A DNA stretch of 64,000 bases from Novosphingobium sp. 9 (GTDB taxonomy: Bacteria > Pseudomonadota > Alphaproteobacteria > Sphingomonadales > Sphingomonadaceae): NCBI RefSeq assembly GCF_025340265.1, contig NZ_CP022708.1:147501-211500 (forward strand), given 5' to 3'. Shown piece by piece: positions 1-9,330 of the stretch (positions are counted from its first letter, which is position 1; every line of letters starts with the position of its first letter). The notes under the pieces were generated by a model. The model had not been told where the DNA came from. It did no database searches and saw only the letters and a list, made by a program, of their open reading frames with translations. Made by a program: the position numbers and the translations under genes.

Positions 1-2139
1 GCCGATCTTGAGTGGCAGCGGCAGGCCTGCGTCCTGTGTCGTCCCGACACGATGCTGCCAGATGACCTTGTTGGTCTTGAGGTCAATTCCGGCGACATAG
101 CCCCATGGCGGCTGCATGCACGGCATGCCCAGCGGGGAAAGGAAGGCGCTCAGGTTCACACCATAAGGCGTGCCGTACATCGGCTGCACGCCGGTTTCGC
201 TACCCGCCGGGTGGTCCTTGGTGGGATGCGAAGGGTTGTCCGGACCGCGCTTCATCAGCTTCGAGACGAAGGGAACCGTCATCGGGTTGGTGATCGCGAT
301 CTGGCGCTGCGGATCGACCGAGATGCCGCCCCATTCGAACATGCCCAGATTGCCGGGGAACACCAGCGTTCCCTGCAGCGAGGGCGGCGTGAACGGACCT
401 TCGTAGCGCAGACGCTTGAACATGATGCGGCAGGCGAGTTGGTCGAACATCGTCGCGCCCCACATGTTTGCATCGGTCAGGTTATCCTTGGGACGCAGCG
501 ACAGTTCGGAGAACGGCTGCGTCTTGGAGAGCCAGTCTCCGGCGACAGCGCCCTGCGGCACGGCCTTTTCAGGCGCGGGCACGATGGGCTTGCCGGTGCG
601 GCGGTCCAGCACGAAGATATTGCCGGTCTTGGCGGGGGCATAGATCGCCGGGACCATGCCGTGTGCGGTCTGGACGTCCATCAGCGTCGGCTGCGAAGGC
701 ACGTCCATGTCCCACAGGTCATGGTGCACGGTCTGGTAGGACCACACGCGCTTGCCCGTGGCGATGTCCAGCGCGACGATCGAGCTGGCATAGCGCTCGT
801 TATCGGGCTTGCGGTTGCCGCCGAAGATGTCGGGCGTCTCCACGCCGGTCGGGATATAGACCAGACCCAGCTTCTCGTCCGCCGAGGATACGATCCACGA
901 GTTGGGCGAGTTGGGCGTGAAGTGGTGCGTAGCCGAAGGCAGCTGGTTTTCGTTCTTCGCGCCCGGATCCCAGGCCCAGACGAGGCGGCCGGTATAGATG
1001 TCATAGCCACGCACCGCACCCGAAGGTTCGTTCGTGGAATAGTTGTCCGTCACCGCCCCGGTGACGATCAGGATCTGCTTCGTCGCCACCGGCGGCGAGG
1101 TGCCTTCGAGGAAGCCCTTTTCGGTGACGTTCATCGACTGGTTGAGGTTGAGCGTGCCGTGTGCGCCGAAGTCTTCGCAAGGGCGCCCCGTCAGTGCGTC
1201 CAGCGCGATCATGCGACCATCGTTGGTCGGCAGGAAGACGCTCTGGCGACACTGTGCGGGAACCGGCTTGCCCTGCGTATCAACCGCATTGGCGGGCGCG
1301 GCATGGTATGCCAGGCCACGGCAGGTCAGGTGCTGGAAAGTGTTGTTCGCCTGCAACTTGGGATCATACTTCCACACCTGCTTGCCGGTGGCGGCATCAA
1401 GCGCGAAGACGATCTGGTGGGGCGAGCACAGATAGACAAGGTTGCCGATCTTGATCGGGGTCACCTCGAAAGTGCTCTCCACCGGATCGGCTTTGCCCAG
1501 CGCGGGCATGTCGCCGGTGCGGAACGTCCAGGCGACCTGTAGCTTATCCGCGTTTTCCGGCGTGATCTGCGTCAACGGCGAGAACCGCTTCCCGGCATTG
1601 TCGCGGCCATAGGCCTGCCAGTCATCGGGAGACATGCCATCGGCCAGGTTCACCGGACCGGAAACGCCGGGAAGATTTCCGACCGTTGCCACGCTGTCAC
1701 GCGTCAGGGAGAAGCCGACGATGCACACCGCGATCGCCAGAACCGCACCCAGCGGCCAGCGTAAGGGACGCGTCCCTGCCGGATGCGCGCGCACCACCCA
1801 GGGCAGCAGCAGCCAGATGCCGAGCGGAACGAGGACGTCACCCCGCGCCGCCAGACGCCAGAAATCGAACCCTGCCTCGCTCACGGCCCAGACCATCGTT
1901 GCGGCGATGATAAGGGCATAAAGCGGATAGGCGAAGCGATGCCCGCGCCACAGCAGCAATGCCGTGACCGCCATCGCGGCACCCGCGATGACGTAATAGA
2001 CCGAGCCTCCGAGTGCTGCCAGCCAGCCACCTGCCACCACAAGGACGACAGCGATCAGCAGTACGAGCACTGATGTGATTTTCAGCCACAGGCCGGTCCG
2101 GGAACGGGGGGCGCTTCCCGGCGCGCTGAGTATTTCCAT
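1..2139 (-). CDS. gcd: Membrane-bound PQQ-dependent glucose dehydrogenase (3' end outside window)
   Basis: Oxidises D-glucose to glucono-1,5-lactone on the periplasmic face and passes electrons to ubiquinone. The frame stays open from the ATG at 2139 to the left edge, giving 713 residues of a family usually near 800. Roughly the first 140 residues are hydrophobic segments (for example LVPLGIWLLLPWV), as in the five-helix membrane anchor of this family. The rest is a PQQ beta-propeller with typical stretches such as WQAYGRDNAGKRFSPLTQI, HHDLWDMDVPSQPTL and GNLGMFEWGGISVDP. An AGGA lies about 10 bases before the ATG. I checked the frame at several points and found no break. It lies 72 bp downstream of the OprB porin gene on the same strand, so the two probably form a glucose-oxidation operon. 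Confidence 0.93.
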   Translation of the reverse strand, partial: MEILSAPGSAPRSRTGLWLKITSVLVLLIAVVLVVAGGWLAALGGSVYYVIAGAAMAVTALLLWRGHRFAYPLYALIIAATMVWAVSEAGFDFWRLAARGDVLVPLGIWLLLPWVVRAHPAGTRPLRWPLGAVLAIAVCIVGFSLTRDSVATVGNLPGVSGPVNLADGMSPDDWQAYGRDNAGKRFSPLTQITPENADKLQVAWTFRTGDMPALGKADPVESTFEVTPIKIGNLVYLCSPHQIVFALDAATGKQVWKYDPKLQANNTFQHLTCRGLAYHAAPANAVDTQGKPVPAQCRQSVFLPTNDGRMIALDALTGRPCEDFGAHGTLNLNQSMNVTEKGFLEGTSPPVATKQILIVTGAVTDNYSTNEPSGAVRGYDIYTGRLVWAWDPGAKNENQLPSATHHFTPNSPNSWIVSSADEKLGLVYIPTGVETPDIFGGNRKPDNERYASSIVALDIATGKRVWSYQTVHHDLWDMDVPSQPTLMDVQTAHGMVPAIYAPAKTGNIFVLDRRTGKPIVPAPEKAVPQGAVAGDWLSKTQPFSELSLRPKDNLTDANMWGATMFDQLACRIMFKRLRYEGPFTPPSLQGTLVFPGNLGMFEWGGISVDPQRQIAITNPMTVPFVSKLMKRGPDNPSHPTKDHPAGSETGVQPMYGTPYGVNLSAFLSPLGMPCMQPPWGYVAGIDLKTNKVIWQHRVGTTQDAGLPLPLKIG

Positions 2140-2211
2140 GGTTTTCAGTTCCTGTTGAACATCAACAAAGTCGGTGCTTCCCGCCGGAAGGGGGAGGCAC
2201 GACGACAAATC

Positions 2212-3576
2212 TCAAAGTGTAAAGGCGCTCTTCAGGCCAAGAATGACCTCGTCCGTGCGTGAGCGGTAACCGCCCGGATCGACGATGTACTGCACGTTGG
2301 GGCGCAGCATGACGCCGGGCATCAGGTGCAGCGAATAATAGAACTCGCCGACATATTCGGCATGCGCTCGCTCGCTGCGCGGATCGGCCAGTTGTTCGGC
2401 ATAGGCCGCGCGGGCGTTCACGTTGGTACGGCCCACGAAGAGTGCCACGTCATCCTCGGGTCGGCCGGCGAAAGGCGCGGTCCAGATCGCTGCGGCAGTC
2501 ACCTGATCGTCGGTCCGCGCGGTGCGGCGGTCGGCCTGCGTGTAGTTGAGCTGGATGCTCAGGCCGCTGGTTGTCGTAGGGCCTTTGACCGGATCGTCGA
2601 CATATGTGCCGGTCAACTGCTGGCGGATCGCGATATAGGCGCCGTAGCGTCCCTTACGACGCAGTGGGTCGATATCACGGTCACCCACCAGTTGGTGATC
2701 AACCGCCAACTGCAGGTCATCGGCATGTTGCGTGTTGTACCAACCACCGATCTTGTAGACGCCGGGAAGGCCGTGTGCCCCCAAGTGCGCAATCCAGCCG
2801 AATTCGACCGGTACGGTCACGCCGTCCGCGCCGGCGTGGTTCAGGGCGAAATTGTTGTCCAGATTGTGGGTATTGGCCTCATAGACCCCTGCCATCGCAT
2901 ACCAGTTGCGACGTGTGACCTTTCCGACCGCGCCCCACTGGCTGACCGGCCAGTTGTACCAGTAATCGCCGACCAGGTTGCCGACGGCGGCGCCGCAGAA
3001 CGTCAGGTTCTGGGCGTCGCAGCCCAGCGATTCAAAGTCCGAGCCCATCGTCAGGCGGCCCGCCTTGATATCCACGCCGGGGGCGACTTGCTGGTCCCAG
3101 TAGAACTCGGTCAGGCGCCAGGTCTGGCCGCGTCCCCAAGCTTCCTGCACAAGCTGCAAGGTATCAAGCCCTGCCTTGTCAACCAGACTGGGGCCGTGCC
3201 GATAGGTGATCGTACCATGGAGCGATCCACCCCGGAACCCCGCGATCTTGTCCATATCCAATGTGACGCCCGCTGTGACCTGGCCGATGGCGGTGGCATC
3301 CTTGTTCGTGCCGCCGCTGGCGTTTGCCGCGAACTCGTTGCCGTAGGAAAGATTGAGATCGATGCCCTTGTCATCGAGATCAGAGCGGACACCGCCCCAG
3401 TCCCCGCCGATAGTATCTCCCCACTTGCTGGCAGGTATTGCGACATCGTCCGCGTCTTGGGCTTGCGCCACACCCGCGAAGCCTTCGGGGCTGAAGGAAA
3501 GGATAGCTGCGGTAGAAATGACAAGCCGACGCAATCCCCGCCGCCCGCATTTATGTCTCTGAGACGATTTGCCCAT
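2212..3576 (-). CDS. Carbohydrate-selective porin, OprB family
   Basis: Outer-membrane beta-barrel that lets sugars into the periplasm. I chose the ATG at 3576 (454 aa) because it begins a basic N-terminus and hydrophobic signal peptide ending AQA-QD near residue 36. A reading from 3693 would add 39 residues that do not resemble a secretion signal. The mature part has OprB features: KWGDTIGGDWGGVRSDLDD at the start, many aromatic strand motifs (WGRGQTWRLTEFYWDQQ, YNTQHADDL), a PGVMLRPNVQYIVDPGG segment near the end and a terminal Phe (FTL). It sits just upstream of gcd, matching a role in delivering glucose to the periplasmic dehydrogenase. The exact sugar cannot be read from the sequence. 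Confidence 0.9.
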   Translation of the reverse strand: MGKSSQRHKCGRRGLRRLVISTAAILSFSPEGFAGVAQAQDADDVAIPASKWGDTIGGDWGGVRSDLDDKGIDLNLSYGNEFAANASGGTNKDATAIGQVTAGVTLDMDKIAGFRGGSLHGTITYRHGPSLVDKAGLDTLQLVQEAWGRGQTWRLTEFYWDQQVAPGVDIKAGRLTMGSDFESLGCDAQNLTFCGAAVGNLVGDYWYNWPVSQWGAVGKVTRRNWYAMAGVYEANTHNLDNNFALNHAGADGVTVPVEFGWIAHLGAHGLPGVYKIGGWYNTQHADDLQLAVDHQLVGDRDIDPLRRKGRYGAYIAIRQQLTGTYVDDPVKGPTTTSGLSIQLNYTQADRRTARTDDQVTAAAIWTAPFAGRPEDDVALFVGRTNVNARAAYAEQLADPRSERAHAEYVGEFYYSLHLMPGVMLRPNVQYIVDPGGYRSRTDEVILGLKSAFTL

Positions 3577-4322
3577 TATATTTGCACCCGAATTGTATAT
3601 TGTTTTTTGTAAGCGCAACAGCTTGCGCGTGCCGCTTTGCGGCTCGCGAAGTGAGCGTTGGCCAAGGACAGCAAGCCCGACCGCATCTTGCATCGCAATT
3701 CAAAGTGCACTTATGCGCTTTGCCGCCATGTGCAAATGCAACTAATCAAACATAGCGAGCGTTAATTTCATCAGCCTGCCACCCTGCAAGCGCAGACGAT
3801 GAATATTCCGCCGGGAATGTTTCCCGCGGAATATTCAGCTGGAAGGCAAGACGCCGAATGATCGGATTAATGCTGAAATGCGTGATGCATTTTTCGCTCT
3901 TCGGGCCCTTTAAGGAAGAGAGGACTTGAATTCTGCCGGTAAGGCCTGTGTTCCGCGAAGGCTACAAGATCCGCATCTGGCCTTTCAAAGCAGCGAGACT
4001 GCAAACCTTTCGGGCGGGTCAATGTAGAAAGACTGTCTACACAATGGCCTGTTACGATCAGGTGGATCTCATGCGCTGATCAAAGAATGCAGATTGTGCT
4101 AGCAACATGGTCACGGCTTCACGTCCCCGCCCAATACGCTCGGCAGAGAAACAACTGTCGCGTCGCCTCTTGTCCTTAAAATCAAGATAAAAGGTGTCCA
4201 GAAATACAACGGTTTGTTGCCAGCAGGCGATCCGCTGGTAGGACTAGCTTTTTTAATTAACTTCGAGATATTCCGGCAGCGCTCGATGCCCGGCAGGTCA
4301 ATGTACCGTGTAAGTGCGCTTG
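3577..4322. other. Intergenic region, no gene recognised
   Basis: About 750 bp between two minus-strand genes. No frame with coding character was found. It contains the long hairpin at 3801-3836 and AT-rich patches (around 4240-4265). It should hold the promoter for the porin/gcd pair and the end of the transcript from the 4.3-6.6 kb genes. Confidence 0.6.
3801..3836. repeat. Long bulged hairpin in the oprB upstream region
   Basis: Perfect 11-base arms GAATATTCCGC and GCGGAATATTC enclose a second inverted repeat, GGGAA-TGT-TTCCC, with one unpaired C. Together they fold into a 16-bp stem with a 3-base loop. No T-run follows on either strand, so it is not a standard intrinsic terminator. It lies about 225 bp upstream of the porin start and could be a regulator site or an RNA structure. 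Confidence 0.6.
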
Positions 4323-5498
4323 TCAGTCAGGTGGATTGATAGGCACCCGAGCCACCAGAAATGGTGGTTTGCGCATGTCCTGCCCGTTATTGAGCCGGGG
4401 AAGCCGTGTCCACTGTCCAAGCGTGACGTAAACATAATGGCCGTCCGCGAAGATACCATCGGGCCAGACGAAGCGTGGATCGCGGGTAATCAGGTCAAAG
4501 CTGCCATCAAGGTTGCGCCGGAAGATCGCATCATGCTCGCCTGCGGTGGTGTAGATGCGTCCCCAGGGGTCGGAGGCAAGGCCGTCGGCCGAGCCTTTTT
4601 CGCCTTCGTCGACAATCGCCTTGGCAAGGGCTGCATCGCCCACCGAGAAATCGGCGAGAAGGGCGGTAGGCAGGCTATAGAGACGGTGGCTGCTGAGCGG
4701 CGCATAGTAGAGCCGGTCGCTGTTGCGGCTCAGCGTTACACCGTCCACGCCGCCACCCGGAAAGCTCGGGTTCGCAGGGTCGGCGCGCAGGGGCTTGCCC
4801 CCCAGGAACGTGAGGAAGCCGGGATCGGCCATCACTGACTTGTCCCCGCTCAACACGCGGCGCTGGCGGCCGCTGGCGATGTCCACCACCACGAGCGCGG
4901 GATGCCCGTCGAACGAGGAGTCCGAGATATAGGCAGTACCCGCAGCGCCGTGGGTGAGGTCCACGCGCAGATCGTTGAGATGGCTGCCCGGCAGCGTCGC
5001 GTCATCGAGCAGCACTTTGGCAAAGACCTTGCCGGTGGCGGGATCGATGCCCAGCAATTTGGCGCCGCCCGGAGGGATTGGCTGCCCCTTGATCTTGCCG
5101 TCGTCGATCACCCACAGCCGTCCGCGCGTGTCGGTGGTCAGACCATGGGGCGAGATCAGACGGTCGGCAGCCTTGCCCGTGGTGGCTGCCGACAGCGCGA
5201 CCGAAGGGTAGGGGCTAAGCTTGCCGTCTTTCCATTCGGCCAGAACCGGGCCCGGATGGTCGCCGTCATGCTTGGGAAAGGTCAGGAACAATCGCCCGTT
5301 CACCACCGCGATACCCGATGGATCGGGCGCCTGAACCTCGGCGACGATCTCGACCTCGCCGCTTGCGGCGAAGCCCGGATCGGTGTTGTCCAGCACCGCA
5401 GGGATAGAAGATGGCGTCTGGGCGTGGGCAAACGATGTCATTCCCAGTGCAGCGAACGAAACCACGATGTGCGATGCAGAAGCGCGTAACAGCCTCAT
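4323..5498 (-). CDS. Secreted MRJP/yellow-family beta-propeller protein (lactonase-like)
   Basis: 391 residues with a signal peptide ending HAQ near residue 27. The mature protein looks like a six-bladed propeller of the major royal jelly/yellow type, with stretches such as PSGIAVVNGRLFLTFP, SPHGLTTDTRGRLWVIDD, HLNDLRVD, GVDGVTLS and WPDGIFADGHYVYVT. Bacterial members are usually annotated L-dopachrome-tautomerase-related or SMP-30-like, and their substrates are mostly unknown. A periplasmic sugar lactonase acting on glucose dehydrogenase product is possible from context but unproven. Its ATG overlaps the stop codon of the upstream aldo/keto reductase gene by 4 bp (ATGA), so the two are co-translated. 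Confidence 0.8.
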   Translation of the reverse strand: MRLLRASASHIVVSFAALGMTSFAHAQTPSSIPAVLDNTDPGFAASGEVEIVAEVQAPDPSGIAVVNGRLFLTFPKHDGDHPGPVLAEWKDGKLSPYPSVALSAATTGKAADRLISPHGLTTDTRGRLWVIDDGKIKGQPIPPGGAKLLGIDPATGKVFAKVLLDDATLPGSHLNDLRVDLTHGAAGTAYISDSSFDGHPALVVVDIASGRQRRVLSGDKSVMADPGFLTFLGGKPLRADPANPSFPGGGVDGVTLSRNSDRLYYAPLSSHRLYSLPTALLADFSVGDAALAKAIVDEGEKGSADGLASDPWGRIYTTAGEHDAIFRRNLDGSFDLITRDPRFVWPDGIFADGHYVYVTLGQWTRLPRLNNGQDMRKPPFLVARVPINPPD

Positions 5499-6556
5499 CC
5501 CAGATGCGGCCCGATAAGCGCCAGGTCAGCGGCGGACAGCCGGTCAGAGGCGCTGTCCAGCTGGTGCCAGTAGGGATAGAGCAGCGGCGGACGACTGACC
5601 GCCTCCAGTTTGCTCACCTCTTCGGTGCTGAGGATAGTCTGTGCCGCATCGAGGTTGGCGGCCAGCTGTTCTTCGTTGCGGGCGCCGATCACGAGACTGG
5701 AAACGGAAGGGCGGGTCAGCAACCAGGCCAGAGCGACCTGCGCAGGCGAAGTGTTCTCGCGGTTCTCTGCAATTTCGACCAGTGCTTCGACGATGTTGTA
5801 AAGCGCCTCTACGTCGCGGACGGGCGGCTCATTCCAGTTTGCCGCCTTGCGGGTGCCTTCGGGTTCGGGTTTGCCGCGCCGGTACTTGCCCGACAGCAGA
5901 CCGCCTGCCAGTGGGGACCAGATCACGCTGCCCAGCCCCTGATCGACGCCGATGGGCAGAAGCTCGTACTCTGCTTCACGGGCCTGCAAGGTATAGTGGA
6001 TTTGCTGGGCGACGGGTCGGATCAATCCTTCTCTCTCGGCCGTCGCGATCATTTTCATTACATGCCAGCCGGAGAAATTGGAAACGGCCACATAGCCAAT
6101 CTTACCCGACCGGGTCAGATCATCGAATGCCGCCAGGGTTTCTTCCAACGGGGTCAGGCCATCCCATTCGTGGCACCAGTACAGATCGATATGATCGGTA
6201 CGCAGGCGCTTGAGGCTGTCTTCGCAGGCGCGCACGATGTGATGGCGTGAAAGACCGCGCTCGTTCGGGCCTTTGGAGCCGGTTGGAAAGCGCACCTTGG
6301 TGCCGAGGATCAACTTCTCCCGGCGGCCTTCAGTCAGCGCCTCGCCGATAATTTCTTCCGACATGCCGGCGGAATAGATATCTGCGGTATCGATGCTGTT
6401 GACGCCGGCATCGAGGCACATGTCGATCTGGCGTTGGGCGCCTTGCATATCGGTGTTACCAGTCTTGGCGAAAGCACCCTGTCCACCGAACGTCATGGTG
6501 CCCAGGGTCAGCATGGAAATCTTGAGGCCGGATCGGCCGAGCAGGCGATATTCCAT
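5495..6556 (-). CDS. Aldo/keto reductase
   Basis: NAD(P)H-dependent oxidoreductase of 353 residues, normal for the family. It starts with the typical EYRLLGRSGLKIS and has the catalytic tetrad: Asp56 and Tyr61 (SIDTADIYS), Lys87 (GTKVRF) and His129 (WCHEW). The cofactor-binding end SSLVIGARNEEQL is also present. A good ribosome site (AAGGAG, about 9 bases upstream) supports the ATG at 6556. Its stop overlaps the start of the MRJP-type gene. It is related to the YghZ/YajO-like aldehyde reductases; the substrate is not known. Two inverted repeats upstream (6632-6687) are candidate control sites. Confidence 0.93.
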   Translation of the reverse strand: MEYRLLGRSGLKISMLTLGTMTFGGQGAFAKTGNTDMQGAQRQIDMCLDAGVNSIDTADIYSAGMSEEIIGEALTEGRREKLILGTKVRFPTGSKGPNERGLSRHHIVRACEDSLKRLRTDHIDLYWCHEWDGLTPLEETLAAFDDLTRSGKIGYVAVSNFSGWHVMKMIATAEREGLIRPVAQQIHYTLQAREAEYELLPIGVDQGLGSVIWSPLAGGLLSGKYRRGKPEPEGTRKAANWNEPPVRDVEALYNIVEALVEIAENRENTSPAQVALAWLLTRPSVSSLVIGARNEEQLAANLDAAQTILSTEEVSKLEAVSRPPLLYPYWHQLDSASDRLSAADLALIGPHLG

Positions 6557-6631
6557 GGGTGCTGGCTCCTTTGGTTAAGGGGTTGGGGCGAACTCTCAGC
6601 GTAGCCGGGTCGGCCTTGCATTTAGCAAGAT

Positions 6632-6687
6632 AATCAATGGCATCAGCTATAATGCCTTTGATTACGTCTGGGTTGCATCAGGATGCA
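6632..6687. promoter_or_regulatory. Two inverted repeats upstream of the aldo/keto reductase
   Basis: At 6632-6663 two 12-base arms match at 11 of 12 positions around an 8-base spacer (AATCAATGGCAT and its partner). At 6674-6687 TGCATC-AG-GATGCA is a perfect palindrome followed by a T6 run on the plus strand. They lie 76-131 bp before the reductase start. The first looks like a binding site for a dimeric regulator; none is encoded next to it. Confidence 0.5.
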
Positions 6688-6794
6688 TTTTTTAGGGCAA
6701 CAGCTCAAAGCTAGACTCAAGAGGGCCGATAAAGGCCTGATCGGCGCTCAGCGAGTGGTCCGGGTTGATTGTTAGTGCATGATCGCCTCCGACG

Positions 6795-6947
6795 CTATTG
6801 CCGCCCTTGGGTGGGGCGAAGCGGAACCGGAGGGCGGCCATGGCGGCGTTGCATTTCCGGGGCCGGCGGCCGATAGCCCAATGAGCTATGTGGCCTGACT
6901 TTGTTGTAATGCCACCGCCAAGCTTCGGTCACGATTTTCCCATACTT
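6795..6947 (-). pseudogene. IS3-family transposase (OrfB) C-terminal fragment
   Basis: About 50 codons ending at a stop at 6795 read as the end of an IS3-type integrase-domain transposase: EAWRWHYNKVRPHSSLGYRPP. That NxVRPHSSLGYRPP ending is diagnostic for OrfB of the IS3/IS407 type. The catalytic domain upstream is missing and the frame then turns into unrelated sequence, so this is a relic. No terminal repeats were seen. Confidence 0.8.
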
Positions 6948-7494
6948 CGGGGGTGCCGGAGATCGTCGATGACAACGTGCATCTCGTTGGCGGAAAGGGG
7001 GAGGCTGCAGCTTGGAGAATTGTACAGGCGAACTGGAAGGCATGGATACGTTCCTCGACGATGATGCCGAGGGTTGGGCGACGATCCACTGACACCTGCA
7101 GCGGTTTGCGCCTTGTGATCCTTCAAGCGCTGTGAGTGTCGGAAGGCTGGCAATCATCAGCGCCGACACATCAGGAACAGTCCGGGCGTCCCGGGCCCTT
7201 GCGGCCCTGGCCGCGCTCTACCTCCGCTTGCGCTTCGGCCGAGCCCCCGGAAGGGTCTCGTCGGCATAGCCGTAACGATCGCCCGACGCTTGGGAGCGCC
7301 CCGCGGTGCAGGCGCGCCCTGCGGTCGCCGCGTGAGGGCACGCGGGGGCGTTGGGCGTTGGGCTTGGCGGCTCCAGGTGACGGGGGCGTCGCTACCCGAT
7401 AGCCCCGCCTCGCCGGGGCGCAACCCGGCCGCTTGGGCGGACCGGGTCTTCCACTTCGTTGCAGCCTTGCAGGTGCGTCCCGCCTTGGCCGGCG
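6948..7494. other. Non-coding or scrambled DNA between mobile relics
   Basis: About 550 bp with several short open frames, none resembling a known protein. It becomes very GC-rich from about 7190. It joins the IS3 fragment to the traA fragment and is probably rearranged mobile DNA. Confidence 0.5.
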
Positions 7495-8830
7495 GGGCTG
7501 AACGACGAGGCCCGCCAGCGTCTTCGCGAGGCCGGCGATCTGGGCGAGGACGTGCGCGTGCAGGTTGAGCGCGGCACCCGCGACTTTGCCACGGGAGACC
7601 GGGTGATGTTCCTGAAGAACGAGCGCAGTCTGGGGGTGAAGAATGGAACGCTCGGCACTGTGCGCAGCGTCAATGCACTGGCCATGGGCGTGACCCTCGA
7701 CGATGGCACCTGCGTAGCCTTCGACCTCAAGGACTATGACCGGCTCGATCACGGCTATGCCGCCACCCTTCACAAGGCACAGGGCATGACCGTTGACCGC
7801 GTCCATGTCCTGGCCACGCCAGGTCTCGATCGTCACAGTGCCTATGTGGCCCTGACCCGGCACCGGGCCGGGGTCGAGCTGCACTATGGGCAGGACGACT
7901 TTGCCGATCACACCAGGCTGGCGCGCGCGCTCAGCCGGGATCGCGGCAAGGACATGGCGACGGATTATGGCAAGACGCCAGAGGAGGAGGCGCACGTTCG
8001 GCAGGTCGAACCGGCGGGCCGTACATCCCGCAGCCGCTTCGATGGGCTACGCCTGCCCAGTGGTCCGCTCATCGATCCGGGCAAGGCAGGCCCCGTCCAT
8101 GCGCCGCCGGCCAAGAGAGAGTCGGCGGCCAGGACACCGGACACCGGGGCCCCGCGCAAGGGGCGCTTCGATGGTCTGGTGCTGAAGCTCCCCGATCATG
8201 TGCGGCGCACGCTGGAGCCAGAGCCCAATCCGGCCTCGGCATCTGCCCCGCAACTCTCGGCAGAGGCACAAGCCGAGGCGCGCGCCATGCAGTTGCGCGA
8301 AGAGCGGACCGAGGCCTTGAAGCGCCATGCCCGCGCTGTTGCTGCCGTCTTCGAGGCCCGCGAGGCCGGGCAGCGGGCAAGCCCGGAGCAATGGTCCGAG
8401 CTCGAAGCCTCGCGCACCCACTTCGAGGCGCTGCGCCCCTACGGCGCACACGATGCCGAGAAAGCCTACGTGAAGGAGCCCGAGCTGGCCCATGAAGCGG
8501 CATAGGGGCGGATCAACCGGGCAGTGCGTGCGCTGCAGCTGGAGACGCAACTGCGCACCGATCCCGAACTGCGTGCCGACCGGTTCGTCGCCAACTGGAC
8601 GGCGCTCAGGACGAAGAGCGAGCAGCAGTATGTGGCAGGCCATATGAGCGCCCGCCGGGAAACCCGGGCGGTGATGGCAGACCTTGCCCACAACCTCCAT
8701 CGCGATCCTCAGCTCGAATCGGTGCTGGCCCAACGCAAGCAGCAACTCGGCATCAGGTTCACCACCGGGCGCTCGTTGGGCGACGATCTTGCGAGCAGCC
8801 TGGGGCTGGGACGGGGCAGGGGCTCGGATT
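7495..8830 (+). pseudogene. traA: Ti-type conjugative relaxase TraA, C-terminal remnant with in-frame stop
   Basis: The frame encodes the last helicase part of a TraA/MobA-type relaxase: FATGDRVMFLKNERSLGVKN, HGYAATLHKAQGMTVDRVHV, YVALTRHR and the downstream charged helical tail. The N-terminal relaxase and most of the helicase are missing, since recognisable sequence begins abruptly near 7495. A TAG at 8503-8505 interrupts the frame, and the same frame then continues with family-like sequence (INRAVRALQLETQLRTDPEL). This is not a homopolymer indel, so it looks like true decay. It is evidence of an earlier conjugative plasmid or integrative element. The end is approximate because the frame runs into DUF6118-like sequence. 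Confidence 0.85.
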
Positions 8831-9275
8831 GTAGGGGCGCCGACGTGCTGCAATCTGCGAGTCGCGATCGTCAACATCTGCGCTTCGTTCAAGCCGGTAT
8901 CGCAGGGCTGCTGGCAGGAATCGTCCTGTGGTCCTTCCTTCCCGGCGTCATCGCCTGGTCGTTGCCCGCTTCATGGCATGCACCCGATAGATGGTGGCGC
9001 GTACCTTTGGGATGGAGGTGCCGGTGATGACGTCGGAGGTCTTTGCGCAGCAGATGGCCCGCGCGGCAGCCGCCTCGCGGGAGGAGGACGGCCAGCGATC
9101 TGGGCATGAGCGTGGCCGATGCAGGGATGCGGTTGCTGCAGGAGGGAGATCCGGAGCGGTGGGAGGTGCTGCAGATGGCGGGAGCGGTGAAGGGGAATGA
9201 GACTACGCTCAAGGAGTGTGCCAAACGGGCGCTGAAGACGGGCAGGGCGGTGACGTGCCCCGTTAAGGTGGTTCG
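8831..9275 (+). pseudogene. DUF6118-like gene remnant, frameshifted
   Basis: Pieces in different frames resemble the second half of the DUF6118 proteins found beside traA in sphingomonad plasmids. One hydrophobic segment reads GLLAGIVLWSFLPGVIAWSL and is followed by SWHAPDR. After a shift near 8990 comes MVARTFGM, and after a second shift near 9095 comes the typical end with LLQEGDPERWEVLQMAG and ALKTGRAVTCPVKV. The first piece is in frame with the end of the traA remnant, so a deletion probably fused the two genes before further decay. The family assignment is from memory of its pattern and is moderately sure. Confidence 0.6.
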
Positions 9276-9330
9276 TCGCGAAGCCGCTTCAAGAGTTCCT
9301 CAATCATAGCAATCGAAGAGTCCTGCGCAT

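Noticed and set aside
52..1542. Long plus-strand open frame of about 500 codons
   Set aside because: It is antisense to the gcd gene, has Arg/His/Gly-rich composition without family motifs, and the opposite strand gives a clear PQQ enzyme.
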